Positions 37,349 to 47,509 of a stretch of DNA of 64,000 bases are shown here, piece after piece. The notes beneath the pieces are model-generated. The model did no database searches. It was not told where the DNA came from and worked only from the letters and a program-made list of their open reading frames with translations. The translations under genes and the position numbers were made by a program. This stretch comes from Paenibacillus xylanilyticus. Lineage in GTDB: Bacteria > Bacillota > Bacilli > Paenibacillales > Paenibacillaceae. The DNA lies in NCBI RefSeq assembly GCF_009664365.1, contig NZ_CP044310.1, positions 2,429,001-2,493,000 on the forward strand. Direction: 5' to 3'. Position 1 is the stretch's first letter; every line of letters begins with the position of its first letter.

Positions 37349-38137
37349 TTGGACGAGCGTAAAGCTTCACATTTGAACCATGCTGATCTGTGGGAAAAGT
37401 GGAAAGAGCACGGAGATCTGGAAGCCAAGAAATTGTTGATTGAAAAATATCTTCATATTGTAAATTATGTATCTGGCCGTTTGGCAGTGGGGTTACCCAA
37501 AAACGTTCCTAAAGATGATCTTGAAAGTAACGGTGTCATGGGACTAATCGATGCTCTTGAGAAATTCGACTATGAACGAGGTCTTCAATTTGAGACGTAC
37601 GCCTCATGGCGAGTTCGTGGAGCGATCCTGGATGGTTTGCGTCAAGGAGACTGGGTTCCCCGTTCCGTGCGAGAAAAGGCTAAACGAATCGAAGATGCTT
37701 ATCAGCAGTTGGAGCAAACCTATCTACGGTCAGTAAGCGATGAAGAAATGAGTCAGTATCTAGACGTGTCGACAAAGGACTTCCAACATATGCTCCAGGA
37801 AGTAGCGGTAATGTCACTGTGCTCTCTTGAAGACCCGATTCGGGAAGAAGAGTCAGAGACTCGTCTTTCTTTAATGGTCGATGAAAAGGCCAAAAATCCG
37901 GATTACAAAGTAAATGAGTTTTATCTGAAAGATGCGTTAGTTCAGGGACTGGATAAGTTGACAGTAAAAGAGAGAACAGTGGTTTCCCTCTTATATTATG
38001 AAGATTTATCACTTAGTGAGATTGCTGAAGTAATGTCTCTTTCACCGTCACGTATATCTCAATTGCATTCCAAAGCAATTTTAAGATTGCGTGGAACGCT
38101 AGAGAAACAAAAAGATTTGTTGATGCGCAAAGATTAA
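37349..38137 (+). CDS. sigD: RNA polymerase sigma factor SigD (FliA type, sigma-28)
   Basis: A 262-residue group 3 sigma factor for flagellin, motor and late chemotaxis genes. Region 2 has DDLESNGVMGLIDALEKFDY and FETYASWRVRGAILDGLRQG, plus DWVPRSVREKAKRI. Region 4 has LTVKERTVVSLLYYEDLSLSE with the HTH in SEIAEVMSLSPSRISQLHSK. The start is TTG at 37349 after AAGGAGGGTGAAAG. It is normally held by the anti-sigma factor FlgM, not encoded here. Confidence 0.97.
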   Translation: MDERKASHLNHADLWEKWKEHGDLEAKKLLIEKYLHIVNYVSGRLAVGLPKNVPKDDLESNGVMGLIDALEKFDYERGLQFETYASWRVRGAILDGLRQGDWVPRSVREKAKRIEDAYQQLEQTYLRSVSDEEMSQYLDVSTKDFQHMLQEVAVMSLCSLEDPIREEESETRLSLMVDEKAKNPDYKVNEFYLKDALVQGLDKLTVKERTVVSLLYYEDLSLSEIAEVMSLSPSRISQLHSKAILRLRGTLEKQKDLLMRKD

Positions 38138-38206
38138 TATATTTAATAGAGTTCTTAATTATACGGATTTCGGGGAGTGGAAAGTCTAAAAGGGGGATGA
38201 ACTGCA

Positions 38207-39616
38207 TTGACACAGCGAATTGCTTTGGAGCAATGCCTAAGTGTTGTTTTATCGGAAGATAAAAGTACGGCCTACCTTGAGTTTTCCAAGCAGGAAGAAG
38301 GATTCACCTGCACGCTTGATGAACTGGAACAGTTTATTGCGGGTCAGGGCATAAAGTATGGTGTACTTCGTGAGACCTTACTCATTTTTGTGAACCAACC
38401 TGAAGCCTATATGAATACGCAATTAAAAATTGCAGAGGGTATAGCAGCTGTGCCTGGGACGGATGGATACATCAAATTATTGGTCGGCATGGAGGATGAG
38501 AATGAACGTCGTCCTCTCGAAGCGGAAGATGGCAAGGTGGATTACAAAGAAGTAACTCGGTTGAATAATGTAAAATCAGGTCAAATCATTGCCGAGCGCA
38601 TCCCTCCAGTGGATGGTTCAGTAGGCCAGGCCGTTACTGGTGCAGAAATTCCATTTCGACCAGGGAAAGACGTACGATTCAAAGTAGGGAAGAATGTTGT
38701 TGTTAATCCGGATGGATCTGCAATGTATGCCGCTTTGGATGGATTGGTGACCAAAACGGAAGGGAACAAACTGAATGTATTCCCGGTATACGAAATAAAT
38801 GGCGATGTAGACTACAATATCGGTAATATTGATTTTGTAGGTACGGTGGTCATACGTGGCAATGTGCTAACTGGTTTTAAAATAAAAGCAGCGGGTGACA
38901 TTCGCGTTGTCGGCGGTGTCGAAGGTGCAGAGCTAGAAGCAGGGGGCTCTGTTGAGATCACTGGTGGTATTATCGGATATAACAAAGGGCTTATTCAGGC
39001 GGGTCACAATGTCAAATGCACCTTTATTCAGGAAGGTAACGTAGATGCAGGTGAAGATGTTCTCGTCTCCCAAAGCATCATGCATTCCAACATCCGTGCA
39101 GGCAGGAGCGTGATCTGTGCCGGTACCAAAGGCCTTATTGTTGGTGGATCCATTCAAGCAGGTGAACATGTTTCAGCACGAATTGTGGGGAACAGCATGT
39201 CGACAGTAACTTCGATAGAAGTTGGTGTTCTACCCAAACTGCGTAACGAACTGAGTGAATTGCGTAAAGGGCTAAGGGAACAGATGGATTCATTAGACAA
39301 AACGAAAAAAGCATTGGTATTGCTGGATCAGTTAGCTGCTGCTGGACAATTGAGTCCTGACAAAATGGCAATGCGAGTTAAGCTTACGGCTACACAAAAA
39401 TCAGCAATTCGGCTTAATGAAGAAACCAAAGTACGTATACTTGAAATTGAAAATGTACTTGAGGATACGAACAGAGCCCGAGTAGACATTTTGAAAATAA
39501 TTAACGGTGGGTCTAAAATAGTTATCGGCAGATACACCAAATTTATTAAAAATCCAGTTAGTAGAATTTCATTTTATTATCATGACGGGGACATTACGAT
39601 GACTCCATTCGTTTAA
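38207..39616 (+). CDS. DUF342 (FapA-like) protein
   Basis: A 469-residue protein of the DUF342/FapA family. The core (about residues 170-320) is a right-handed beta-helix of short Gly/Val repeats (GDVDYNIGNIDFVGTVVIRG, GDIRVVGGVEGAELEAGGSV, AGRSVICAGTKGLIVGG). A coiled coil (about 340-430) follows. The TTG start lies after AAAAGGGGGATGA. DUF342 genes commonly sit near motility or polar-localisation genes; in Vibrio the FapA homologue affects flagellar number. The function here is inferred from context and is not proven. Confidence 0.85.
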   Translation: MTQRIALEQCLSVVLSEDKSTAYLEFSKQEEGFTCTLDELEQFIAGQGIKYGVLRETLLIFVNQPEAYMNTQLKIAEGIAAVPGTDGYIKLLVGMEDENERRPLEAEDGKVDYKEVTRLNNVKSGQIIAERIPPVDGSVGQAVTGAEIPFRPGKDVRFKVGKNVVVNPDGSAMYAALDGLVTKTEGNKLNVFPVYEINGDVDYNIGNIDFVGTVVIRGNVLTGFKIKAAGDIRVVGGVEGAELEAGGSVEITGGIIGYNKGLIQAGHNVKCTFIQEGNVDAGEDVLVSQSIMHSNIRAGRSVICAGTKGLIVGGSIQAGEHVSARIVGNSMSTVTSIEVGVLPKLRNELSELRKGLREQMDSLDKTKKALVLLDQLAAAGQLSPDKMAMRVKLTATQKSAIRLNEETKVRILEIENVLEDTNRARVDILKIINGGSKIVIGRYTKFIKNPVSRISFYYHDGDITMTPFV

Positions 39617-39667
39617 GTACAGCATCAGGCACAGGTAGAAAACCATTCGAAACCGTGAGGTGAGCGT

Positions 39668-39982
39668 ATGAGTTTTAAGGCAGTAGAGTTGCAGATTGCA
39701 GTACCACGAACAAGTGAAGCCGGTCGGTATCAGAGCGAATATCAGCAGCGGCCGGTCACAGACCAGAGTTTACTGGCGGTGCAGACGGCCAAGGAAGCAG
39801 AAGAGGCAAGACAGCGCAGTGAAGCGATGGAAGAAACAGCACATACAGGTGTACGAGACGGTCAATCTAGTGATGGAGAGCACGAAGGGGGCTCCCGGGA
39901 GCAGGAGACGATCCAGATGTCAGAGCAAGTCAAACCTGCGGAGCATCCGTACAAAGGAAAGCATGTGGATCTGTCATTGTAA
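39668..39982 (+). CDS. Small hypothetical protein of the fla/che operon
   Basis: A 104-residue hydrophilic protein without membrane segments. The N-terminal piece (VELQIAVPRTSEAGRYQSEY) and the C-terminal end (HPYKGKHVDLSL) look conserved in style, joined by a Glu/Gln/Ser-rich linker. From memory, small proteins with this N-terminus and a 'HPxKGKxxDLxL' end occur beside flagellar genes in Clostridia, but I cannot confirm the family. The ATG has GAGGTGAGCGT ahead. An overlapping frame (39696-40013) is judged a shadow. Confidence 0.65.
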   Translation: MSFKAVELQIAVPRTSEAGRYQSEYQQRPVTDQSLLAVQTAKEAEEARQRSEAMEETAHTGVRDGQSSDGEHEGGSREQETIQMSEQVKPAEHPYKGKHVDLSL

Positions 39983-40048
39983 CCCTTTCCGTATTACAAA
40001 AATGAAGACTTGAGCTTTGAAGGCGATATCCAAAGGAGAGGAACCAAT

Positions 40049-40618
40049 TTGTCACCATGGGTTATTATTGTCATATTAGGTGCCTGTGCCATTGCATATG
40101 CATTCATCATGCCCAAGAAAAATAAGACGCCAGAACCGAGCCAACAATTAGTGCAAGAGATGGAATCCACACTTGAACATTACATGGCTGAAATCGAAAG
40201 TGATAATGATGCCCTTATTCAGCGTGTTGCTGAAATGAAGGGAGAGGCGGCAGCTGCAGATCAACGCATGCAAATGCAGCTTGAAGAATTGCAGAAGCGT
40301 CTCAATGAACTTGAAAAAAGCAAACAGTCCGAAATTCATCATGTTTCAGATATTTCAAAGGATGAATTCAATGCGTTGCAGGCTCAGGCTCTTGTGGCCA
40401 GCGTGAGAGATGATGCCGCAAAGCAGGTTTCAGTAGCTGAGCCAACACCAAGTGGCCAAGAGCCTGTCAATGAGCGAGAGTCAATCAAAGATCGGTATTC
40501 AGAAGTGTTTCATTTGTATGGTGAAGGCAAATCTGTGGATGCGATCGCAAAACAGACTGGCATACAACGTGGAGAAGTACAGCTGATTCTTCAGCTGGCA
40601 GAACGGGAGGAAGGCTAA
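40049..40618 (+). CDS. SwrB-like membrane-anchored coiled-coil protein
   Basis: A 189-residue protein from TTG 40049, which is seven bases after AAAGGAGAGG. The N-terminal transmembrane helix is WVIIVILGACAIAYAFIM, followed by a long coiled coil to about residue 95 and a disordered linker. The C-terminal helix-turn-helix-like module has RYSEVFHLYGEGKSVDAIAK and GEVQLILQLAERE. This matches the layout of B. subtilis SwrB (YlxL), encoded at the end of the fla/che operon and acting in FliP/type III export assembly. Sequence similarity is moderate, so the name is not assigned. Confidence 0.7.
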   Translation: MSPWVIIVILGACAIAYAFIMPKKNKTPEPSQQLVQEMESTLEHYMAEIESDNDALIQRVAEMKGEAAAADQRMQMQLEELQKRLNELEKSKQSEIHHVSDISKDEFNALQAQALVASVRDDAAKQVSVAEPTPSGQEPVNERESIKDRYSEVFHLYGEGKSVDAIAKQTGIQRGEVQLILQLAEREEG

Positions 40619-40621
40619 GAG

Positions 40622-41257
40622 ATGGACAAGCGCTCCCTATGGATTGGAATTGGAACGGGCATGATCATTGGAGCAATACTGCTTCAGCTTGCCACAGTGG
40701 GACAAAACGCCCTAACTGACAGCAGTTTGGAAACGGATCCGGCTGCAACTGCAGCCAATCTGACGAAGGAAGAGTTGGAGTTGGCTGCCAAAAGCATGGA
40801 TTTGAAGCTTGTGGGTACAGAGGAAGAACTGTATACGGAAGCCGAATGGGTACAAAAGAAGAAACAGGAGAGCAGTGAAATGCAGGGAGAAACGGCTGCT
40901 GCTCCGGAGAAGGCAGAGGATACAAGTGATCCGGAAGCTCCCACGGAGCCTCAGCAGCCCGCTTCAAGTGGCAATGAGAGTCCGAATAATGTGAGCGAGC
41001 CAAAAGCAGCGGAGCCATCGTCACCGAATACGCCTCAAAAGGCAACAGTCACATTTAGAGTGCGTTCTGGTAACAGTTTGGCGATTGTCGCTGGAAATCT
41101 CGAGAAAGCTGGCATAGTAGATGATGCCCAGGCCTTCATTAGGGCGGGAAAGGCAGAGCGAATCAACACCAAGATTCAGGTGGGAACGTACACACTTGAA
41201 AAAGGGGAAAGCTTCGAATCCATCATCGCCAAAATTACTCAAGAACCGTCAAGCTGA
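40622..41257 (+). CDS. Membrane protein with a YceG/MltG-like LysM-type domain
   Basis: A 211-residue protein. A hydrophobic N-terminal helix (LWIGIGTGMIIGAILLQLAT) would anchor it in the membrane. An acidic, Pro/Ser/Glu-rich linker spans about residues 30-140. The C-terminal domain (about 142-211) reads VRSGNSLAIVAGNLEKAGIV, FIRAGKAERIN and VGTYTLEKGESFESIIAKI, resembling the LysM-like part of endolytic transglycosylases of the MltG/YceG family. The catalytic transglycosylase domain is absent, so it probably binds peptidoglycan rather than cutting it. It is the last gene before the operon terminator. Confidence 0.7.
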   Translation: MDKRSLWIGIGTGMIIGAILLQLATVGQNALTDSSLETDPAATAANLTKEELELAAKSMDLKLVGTEEELYTEAEWVQKKKQESSEMQGETAAAPEKAEDTSDPEAPTEPQQPASSGNESPNNVSEPKAAEPSSPNTPQKATVTFRVRSGNSLAIVAGNLEKAGIVDDAQAFIRAGKAERINTKIQVGTYTLEKGESFESIIAKITQEPSS

Positions 41258-41288
41258 GTACACTCAGGCAAGACGGTTCTTTTATTTT
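41241..41288 (+). terminator. Terminator ending the fla/che operon
   Basis: AAGAACCGTC (41241-41250) pairs with GACGGTTCTT (41272-41281), with an inner stem CTGAG/CTCAG (41254-41258 and 41263-41267). The second arm runs into TTTTATTTTA. The stem begins inside the last codons of the preceding gene. It marks the end of a run that starts at flgB. Confidence 0.9.
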
Positions 41289-41375
41289 ATAGTCTAATTG
41301 AGCAATAATTATAGTTGCAGATTTCACATAACATAAAAACGTTGTGCGACCAGGTATTTTTGCTTTCAAAGACTG

Positions 41376-41404
41376 TTGCATCAGCCAAACAGTTATGCTA
41401 TATT
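41376..41404 (+). promoter_or_regulatory. Vegetative promoter of rpsB
   Basis: TTGCAT (41376-41381), a 17-base spacer and TATATT (41399-41404). It lies about 90 bases after the operon terminator. The expected start near 41411 would give an rpsB leader of about 120 bases that could carry S2-dependent control. Confidence 0.75.
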
Positions 41405-41529
41405 AGATAACGGTGTTAAAACACACGCATGTGCTAATTTTGTTGAGGGTGCTTTCCTGATGGAGAGTCTTGGCGAAAAATGATGCCGGCGGAGGACACA
41501 ATAAAAACCATATTAGGAGGTGTGTGAAG

Positions 41530-42228
41530 ATGGCAGTAATCTCCATGAAGCAGCTTCTCGAAGCTGGGGTACACTTCGGTCACCAAACTCGTCGTTGGAA
41601 CCCAAAAATGGATCGTTATATCTTCACTGAAAGAAACGGAATTTACATCATCGATTTGCAAAAAACGGTGAAAAAAGTCGAAGAGGCTTACAACTTCGTT
41701 AAAGGAATCGCAGGAGAGAATGGTACAATTCTTTTCGTGGGTACTAAGAAACAAGCTCAAGATTCTGTTAAAGAAGAAGCTGAACGCGCTGGTCAATTTT
41801 ACATTAACCAACGTTGGTTGGGCGGTACTCTGACTAACTTCCAAACTATTCAAAAACGTATTGATCGTTTGAAACAACTGGAAGCTTGGGAAGAAGACGG
41901 TACATTCGCTGTATTGCCTAAAAAAGAAGTTATCTTGCTTCGCAAAGAAAAAGATCGTCTGGAGAAATTCCTCGGCGGTATTAAAAATATGAAAGGCCTG
42001 CCAAGCGCCCTGTTCATCATCGATCCACGCAAAGAGCGTATCGCTGTTGCTGAAGCTCGCAAATTGGGTATCCCAATTGTAGGTATCGTTGATACAAACT
42101 GCGATCCGGACGAAATCGATTATGTTATCCCAGGTAACGACGATGCAATCCGCGCTGTTAAGTTGTTGACAGGTAAAATGGCTGATGCCGTGATCGAAGC
42201 TAACCAAGGCGAAGAAACTTCCGCTTAA
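41530..42228 (+). CDS. rpsB: 30S ribosomal protein S2
   Basis: A 232-residue S2. [20 protein letters not shown] and the central [20 protein letters not shown] and WLGGTLTNF are diagnostic. The frame is open upstream to 41470, but AGGAGGTG at 41515-41522 points to the ATG at 41530, which gives the normal N-terminus (MAVISMKQ). It precedes tsf, the near-universal pairing, with an attenuator-like terminator in between. Confidence 0.98.
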   Translation: MAVISMKQLLEAGVHFGHQTRRWNPKMDRYIFTERNGIYIIDLQKTVKKVEEAYNFVKGIAGENGTILFVGTKKQAQDSVKEEAERAGQFYINQRWLGGTLTNFQTIQKRIDRLKQLEAWEEDGTFAVLPKKEVILLRKEKDRLEKFLGGIKNMKGLPSALFIIDPRKERIAVAEARKLGIPIVGIVDTNCDPDEIDYVIPGNDDAIRAVKLLTGKMADAVIEANQGEETSA

Positions 42229-42257
42229 TAGATTCGAACATAACGAATGAACTAAAT

Positions 42258-42303
42258 GAAAAGGGTGGTTGGTAGGTGGATAACCTCTCACTGCCCTTTT
42301 TTT
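42258..42303 (+). terminator. Attenuator-like terminator between rpsB and tsf
   Basis: AAAAGGG (from 42258) and CCCTTTTTTT (to 42303) form the base of a hairpin, with AGGT/ACCT pairing inside. The T-run is long. Partial termination would lower EF-Ts relative to S2. Confidence 0.75.
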
Positions 42304-42348
42304 AGAGTGTACGTGTACGTACAATACTTATTTTGGAGGGAATTAATA

Positions 42349-42999
42349 ATGGCAGTTAACGCGAGTGCAGTAAAAGAACTTCGTGAAAAAACGGGCGCTG
42401 GTATGCTCGATTGCAAAAAAGCACTGGAAGAAGCAAATGGTGATATCACAAAAGCGGCTGAAATTCTGCGTGAAAAAGGTCTTTCCGCAGCTGCAAACAA
42501 AGCAGGACGTGCAGCTACTGAAGGTACTGTAGAATCTTATATCCACGCTGGTGGCCGTATCGGTGTCCTGGTAGAAGTTAACTGCGAAACTGACTTCGTA
42601 GGTAAAACAGACCAATTCAAAGATTTCGTTAAAGACATCGCTATGCAAATCGCTGCAGCTAGTCCGAAATTCGTAACTCGTGAAGAAGTTCCTACAGAAG
42701 AGCTGGAAAAAGAAAAAGAAATCTTGAAAGCTCAAGCGCTGAACGAAGGCAAACCAGAAAAAATCGTTGAGAAAATGGTTGAAGGCCGTATCGGTAAATA
42801 CTACGAAGAGTACTGCCTGATGGAACAATCTTTCGTTAAAGATCCAGACAAAACAATCTCCCAATTGCTGAACGAAAAAATCAGCCAAATCGGTGAGAAC
42901 ATCTCCATCCGTCGTTTCGTTCGTTACGAGCTGGGTGAAGGTTTGGAGAAAAAAGTAGATAACTTCGTAGAAGAAGTTATGTCCCAAGTGAACAAATAA
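42349..42999 (+). CDS. tsf: Translation elongation factor Ts
   Basis: A 216-residue EF-Ts, the nucleotide exchange factor of EF-Tu. The first domain has [20 protein letters not shown] and the TDFV region is [18 protein letters not shown]. The protein is of the short Bacillus type with a single core repeat (about 290 in E. coli). The ATG at 42349 follows TGGAGGG; the longer frame from 42256 runs through the terminator and is rejected. Confidence 0.98.
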   Translation: MAVNASAVKELREKTGAGMLDCKKALEEANGDITKAAEILREKGLSAAANKAGRAATEGTVESYIHAGGRIGVLVEVNCETDFVGKTDQFKDFVKDIAMQIAAASPKFVTREEVPTEELEKEKEILKAQALNEGKPEKIVEKMVEGRIGKYYEEYCLMEQSFVKDPDKTISQLLNEKISQIGENISIRRFVRYELGEGLEKKVDNFVEEVMSQVNK

Positions 43000-43036
43000 G
43001 ACGGTTTTATACCGGCAAGCAGAAATTGGTTTTCGA

Positions 43037-43081
43037 AGATATAAGAATGATAAAACTTCGAAGCAGAGCTCCCTTATATCT
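43037..43081 (+). other. 9-bp inverted repeat in the tsf-pyrH spacer
   Basis: AGATATAAG (43037-43045) is perfectly complementary to CTTATATCT (43073-43081), with a 27-base loop that contains the palindrome CTTCGAAG. It precedes the terminator at 43126-43153. Role unknown. Confidence 0.45.
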
Positions 43082-43125
43082 CAGGAAAACAGTGCCTAAC
43101 CGGTTAAACGTTTTTCTAAAAGAGT

Positions 43126-43153
43126 GGAACACAGTCGTGTTCCTTTCTTTTTA
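43126..43153 (+). terminator. Intrinsic terminator between tsf and pyrH
   Basis: GGAACAC (43126-43132), loop AGTC, GTGTTCC (43137-43143), then TTTCTTTTTT. It is a clean stem-loop with T-run that separates tsf from pyrH-frr. Confidence 0.85.
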
Positions 43154-43189
43154 AGCAGGAGGCCATGCGCGAGAAGTTTTGTTGATTGA

Positions 43190-43956
<767 letters not shown>

Positions 43957-43957
<1 letters not shown>

Positions 43958-44511
43958 TGCCAGAAGCGGTTAAAAAACATGCCGAAGAACGTATGGATAA
44001 AGCAATTCAAGCGTTACGTCGTGATCTTGCCACTTTGCGTGCAGGACGTGCAACTCCAGCTCTGCTGGACCGGGTTCAGGTAGAGTACTATGGAGCAATG
44101 ACACCACTTAATCAACTCGCGAATATTAGCACACCAGATTCCCGTACGCTGATGATTCAGCCATGGGACAAATCTTCTATGGGCGAAATCGAACGTGCGA
44201 TCATGAAGTCGGATCTGGGATTGACACCGGCCAACGATGGTAACATGATTCGTTTGTCCATTCCGCCACTTACGGAGGAGCGCAGAACAGAACTCGTAAA
44301 ACTGACGAAAAAGTTCGGCGAAGAAGGAAAAGTTGCGATTCGTAACATTCGTCGTGATGCGAATGATGATATCAAAAAAATGGAGAAGTCAGAGATTTCC
44401 GAGGACGAGTCCCGGAGACATCAGGACGATATCCAAAAATCGACCGACAAGTTTATTGCTGAAGTCGATAAGGTACTCGCTGCCAAAGAAAAAGAAATTA
44501 TGGAAGTGTAA
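43957..44511 (+). CDS. frr: Ribosome recycling factor
   Basis: A 184-residue RRF with [32 protein letters not shown] and the C-terminal [14 protein letters not shown] helix. With EF-G it splits terminated ribosomes. A terminator follows its stop directly. Confidence 0.98.
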
Positions 44512-44557
44512 GACAAGCGCAGCCCCTCCAATACGGTGGGGTTTTGTCTCTTTTTCT
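44511..44557 (+). terminator. Terminator after frr
   Basis: AGACAA (44511-44516) pairs with TTGTCT (44544-44549) and CCCC (44523-44526) with GGGG (44538-44541), followed by CTTTTTCT. It separates pyrH-frr from uppS. Confidence 0.8.
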
Positions 44558-44600
44558 AGTCTTCAGGTGAAGAAACTTCAGGGATTTTGGAGGAACAGGA

Positions 44601-45368
44601 ATGATCAAACGGGTTCGGTCGTGGTGGAATGGGGCTGAAAAGCAGGAAACGCTGACTATATCCGAGGATAATATCCCGCAGCACGTTGCTATTATTATGG
44701 ACGGGAATGGTCGATGGGCCAAACGTCTGGGTCTGCCACGCATAGCTGGGCATCAGAATGGCATGAAGGCAGTAAAACGTGCAACCATCGCGGCGGATGA
44801 ACTGGGCATCAAATATCTGACGATGTATGCTTTTTCGACAGAAAACTGGACACGTCCAAAAGAAGAAGTGGATTTTCTAATGAGACTTCCACAAGAATTT
44901 CTGGCGATTGAGTTAGATGAACTTATAGAGAAGAATGTCCGCATACGCATGATGGGGCAGGAAGAGAAGTTACCTTCACATACCGTTAATGCCCTACGTG
45001 AAGCAATTCGTCTCACGGAACACAATACGGGGCTTGTACTGAATTTTGCAATGAATTATGGAAGTCGACGAGAAATGACGGACTGTGTGAAGCAGATTGC
45101 GCTGCAGGTCCAGTCGGGGGAACTCTCGGCAGAAGACATTACACCTGAGCTCATAGACAAACATATGTTGACTGTGGATATGCCTGATCCGGATCTGTTA
45201 ATCCGGACAAGTGGAGAATTAAGGCTCAGTAATTTTATGCTTTGGCAGCTTGCATATAGCGAGCTATGGTTTACGGATATATACTGGCCCGAATTTGGCA
45301 AACAGCACTTGCTTGAAGCAGTAGCCGAATATCAGCGCAGAACAAGGCGTTACGGCGGTTTGAAATAG
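44601..45368 (+). CDS. uppS: Undecaprenyl diphosphate synthase (cis-prenyltransferase)
   Basis: A 255-residue UppS that makes the C55 lipid carrier for peptidoglycan and teichoic acids. The catalytic Asp is in HVAIIMDGNGRWAKRLGLPR. FSTENWTRPKEEV and the C-terminal DLLIRTSGELRLSNFMLWQ and ELWFTDIYWPEF are diagnostic. GGAGGAACAGG precedes the ATG. Confidence 0.97.
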   Translation: MIKRVRSWWNGAEKQETLTISEDNIPQHVAIIMDGNGRWAKRLGLPRIAGHQNGMKAVKRATIAADELGIKYLTMYAFSTENWTRPKEEVDFLMRLPQEFLAIELDELIEKNVRIRMMGQEEKLPSHTVNALREAIRLTEHNTGLVLNFAMNYGSRREMTDCVKQIALQVQSGELSAEDITPELIDKHMLTVDMPDPDLLIRTSGELRLSNFMLWQLAYSELWFTDIYWPEFGKQHLLEAVAEYQRRTRRYGGLK

Positions 45369-45384
45369 ATGGAGGATGAAGCCG

Positions 45385-46179
45385 TTGAAACAGCGATTAA
45401 CGACAGGGATAGTAGCAGGTGTGTTGTTTTTGGGTTTTTGCATGCTGGGCGGACCATGGTATCATGGCCTGGTACTGCTTATGGCTCTCATCGGTTATTA
45501 TGAATTTGTGAAAATGACGGGGGTACAACCTTTTTCAGGTGTAGCCCTGATTGGATATGCAGGTGTTTTTGCACTTGTCTTTCCATGGGAAATGGTGTGG
45601 GAAGGCAGACCGCTGACGCTGTTCCAGATTAGTTGGCTGGTTATGCTTGTTTTAATGACGGCCTCGGTGATAACCAAGAACAGGATTCCTGTGAATACAA
45701 TAGCCATGCTCTTTTTGGGTGTGCTGTATATAGGCATCGGTTTTTATTATATTGCTGAGTCCAGACATCTTCATCACGGGCTATTTTGGACATTCCTATT
45801 ATTAGGCTCGATCTGGGCCAGTGACGCAGGTGCCTACTTTGTTGGGAAACTTATGGGGAAGAACAAATTGTGGCCATCAATAAGTCCTAACAAAACAGTG
45901 GAAGGCGCGTTGGGCGGTATTGTGATTGCTATTGTAACATCTGTTGTGTTTGCGATGTTATCGGATGGCTTGTTATCTTGGCAGAGAGCAATATGGATTG
46001 GCCTCGCCTGTGCTGTAGTCGGCCAAATGGGAGACCTGATCCAATCCGCTTACAAACGTGTGTACAATATTAAGGATTCCGGCAACCTTCTTCCTGGGCA
46101 TGGAGGTATTCTGGATCGGTGCGACAGCTGGATTGTTGTGTTTCCATTTGTACATATATTAATGCTTCTGCCTTACTAA
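45385..46179 (+). CDS. cdsA: Phosphatidate cytidylyltransferase
   Basis: A 264-residue integral membrane enzyme making CDP-diacylglycerol from phosphatidic acid and CTP. It has many hydrophobic helices, SDAGAYFVGKLMGKN, SPNKTVEGALGG and the C-terminal signature KRVYNIKDSGNLLPGHGGIL with DRCDSW. The ATG at 45376 directly abuts GGAGG (45371-45375); the TTG at 45385, nine bases on, is the better start. Confidence 0.95.
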   Translation: MKQRLTTGIVAGVLFLGFCMLGGPWYHGLVLLMALIGYYEFVKMTGVQPFSGVALIGYAGVFALVFPWEMVWEGRPLTLFQISWLVMLVLMTASVITKNRIPVNTIAMLFLGVLYIGIGFYYIAESRHLHHGLFWTFLLLGSIWASDAGAYFVGKLMGKNKLWPSISPNKTVEGALGGIVIAIVTSVVFAMLSDGLLSWQRAIWIGLACAVVGQMGDLIQSAYKRVYNIKDSGNLLPGHGGILDRCDSWIVVFPFVHILMLLPY

Positions 46180-46256
46180 TGTTTTGAACATAAGACGTGT
46201 ATAACAAATGGATTCGAAATTATGCACGCAATGGATAAATAAAGATGAGGTGCAGC

Positions 46257-47396
46257 ATGAAGAAAATAGCAATTCTCGGATCCACCGGTTCGATTGGAAC
46301 TCAAACATTGGATGTCGTTGACATGCATCCTGAGCTTTTTCAGGTGGAGGGTTTGGCTGCCGGAGGAAATACTGAACTTTTAATCGAACAAGCCAATCGC
46401 TATCGGCCAAAAAAGGTATCGGTAGGAACCAAAGAATTGGCTGAGACGGTCGCCCCGCACTTACCTGCGGGAACGCAGCTCTTCTATGGAAAAGAGGGCT
46501 TGGTAGAAGTAGCGGCCGGGACAGACGCAGATACTGTAGTGACAGCTGTCATGGGGAGCGTAGGGCTCGAATCAACACTGGCTGCCATTGAAGCAGGCAA
46601 ACAAATAGGGCTTGCTAATAAGGAAACACTGGTGACGGCAGGACATATTGTGACGGCGCGAGCTGTGGAAAAGGGTGTCTCTCTGCTGCCGATCGATAGC
46701 GAGCACTCTGCGATATTTCAATGTTTGAACGGAGAAAACCGTAACCGGGTAGCAGGTATTACCCTTACGGCCTCAGGGGGTTCTTTCCGCGATTACTCAC
46801 GTGAACAGCTGCAGAATGTTACGGTTGAAGATGCACTGAAGCATCCCAATTGGTCGATGGGCTCCAAAATCACGATTGATTCCGCAACGATGGTGAATAA
46901 AGGCTTGGAAGTGATAGAGGCTCATTGGTTGTTCGGGTTGACCTATGACCAGATTGACGTGCTGCTTCACCCAGAGAGTATCATACACTCCTATGTTGAA
47001 TTTGAGGATACGAGCATCATTGCTCAACTTGGCAATCCGGACATGCGTGTTCCGATTCAGTACGCGTTAACTTATCCGGATCGGCTGCCTTCACCAGCAC
47101 AGCGACTATCTTTGGCCCAAGCAGGCAAGCTGCAATTCCGTGAGATGGATATGGAACGGTTCCCTTGTTTAAGACTCGCTTATGAGTGTGGTAAAATGGG
47201 AGGGACTGCAACTACGGCATTTAATGCCGCGAATGAGGTTGCTGTAGCACGCTTCTTGCGCAAAGAGATTTCGTTCCTTAAAATAGAGGATATTATTGCT
47301 TCCGTGCTGGATGCACACCGCAATGTGGACAATCCTGATCTCGAAGAAATTGCAAGATGTGACCAGGAAAGTCGTAAACATGCTTTTAGTCTGTAA
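46257..47396 (+). CDS. dxr: 1-deoxy-D-xylulose 5-phosphate reductoisomerase
   Basis: A 379-residue enzyme of the MEP isoprenoid pathway. NADPH-binding [15 protein letters not shown] is near the N-terminus, then [25 protein letters not shown], the SGGSFRD loop and [21 protein letters not shown]. It supplies precursors for UppS upstream. The ATG at 46257 is preferred over 46245 because GAGGTG lies before it. Confidence 0.97.
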   Translation: MKKIAILGSTGSIGTQTLDVVDMHPELFQVEGLAAGGNTELLIEQANRYRPKKVSVGTKELAETVAPHLPAGTQLFYGKEGLVEVAAGTDADTVVTAVMGSVGLESTLAAIEAGKQIGLANKETLVTAGHIVTARAVEKGVSLLPIDSEHSAIFQCLNGENRNRVAGITLTASGGSFRDYSREQLQNVTVEDALKHPNWSMGSKITIDSATMVNKGLEVIEAHWLFGLTYDQIDVLLHPESIIHSYVEFEDTSIIAQLGNPDMRVPIQYALTYPDRLPSPAQRLSLAQAGKLQFREMDMERFPCLRLAYECGKMGGTATTAFNAANEVAVARFLRKEISFLKIEDIIASVLDAHRNVDNPDLEEIARCDQESRKHAFSL

Positions 47397-47433
47397 TCCT
47401 TTTTTCATCACAAATATGGAAGAAGTGATTCTC

Positions 47434-47461
47434 TTGTGCGGCACCTTGGAATAATGATAAT
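47434..47461 (+). promoter_or_regulatory. Possible promoter ahead of rseP
   Basis: TTGTGC (47434-47439) and GATAAT (47456-47461) with a 16-base spacer in the 113-base dxr-rseP gap. A reasonable vegetative match, but not unique. Confidence 0.35.
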
Positions 47462-47509
47462 CTAAAGGGACAGACTTCGGTTCGTGCCGTGAAGGAGGAT
47501 GGATAGGGA

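Noticed and set aside
39696..40013. 105-residue ORF in another frame of the 104-residue operon gene
   Set aside because: No ribosome site; Arg/Ser/Lys-rich content typical of an out-of-frame read. The 39668 frame has GAGGTGA and conserved-looking ends.
41434..42324. 296-residue antisense ORF over rpsB
   Set aside because: It covers rpsB on the opposite strand and its composition is what codon bias of the real gene produces. There is no ribosome site or family feature.
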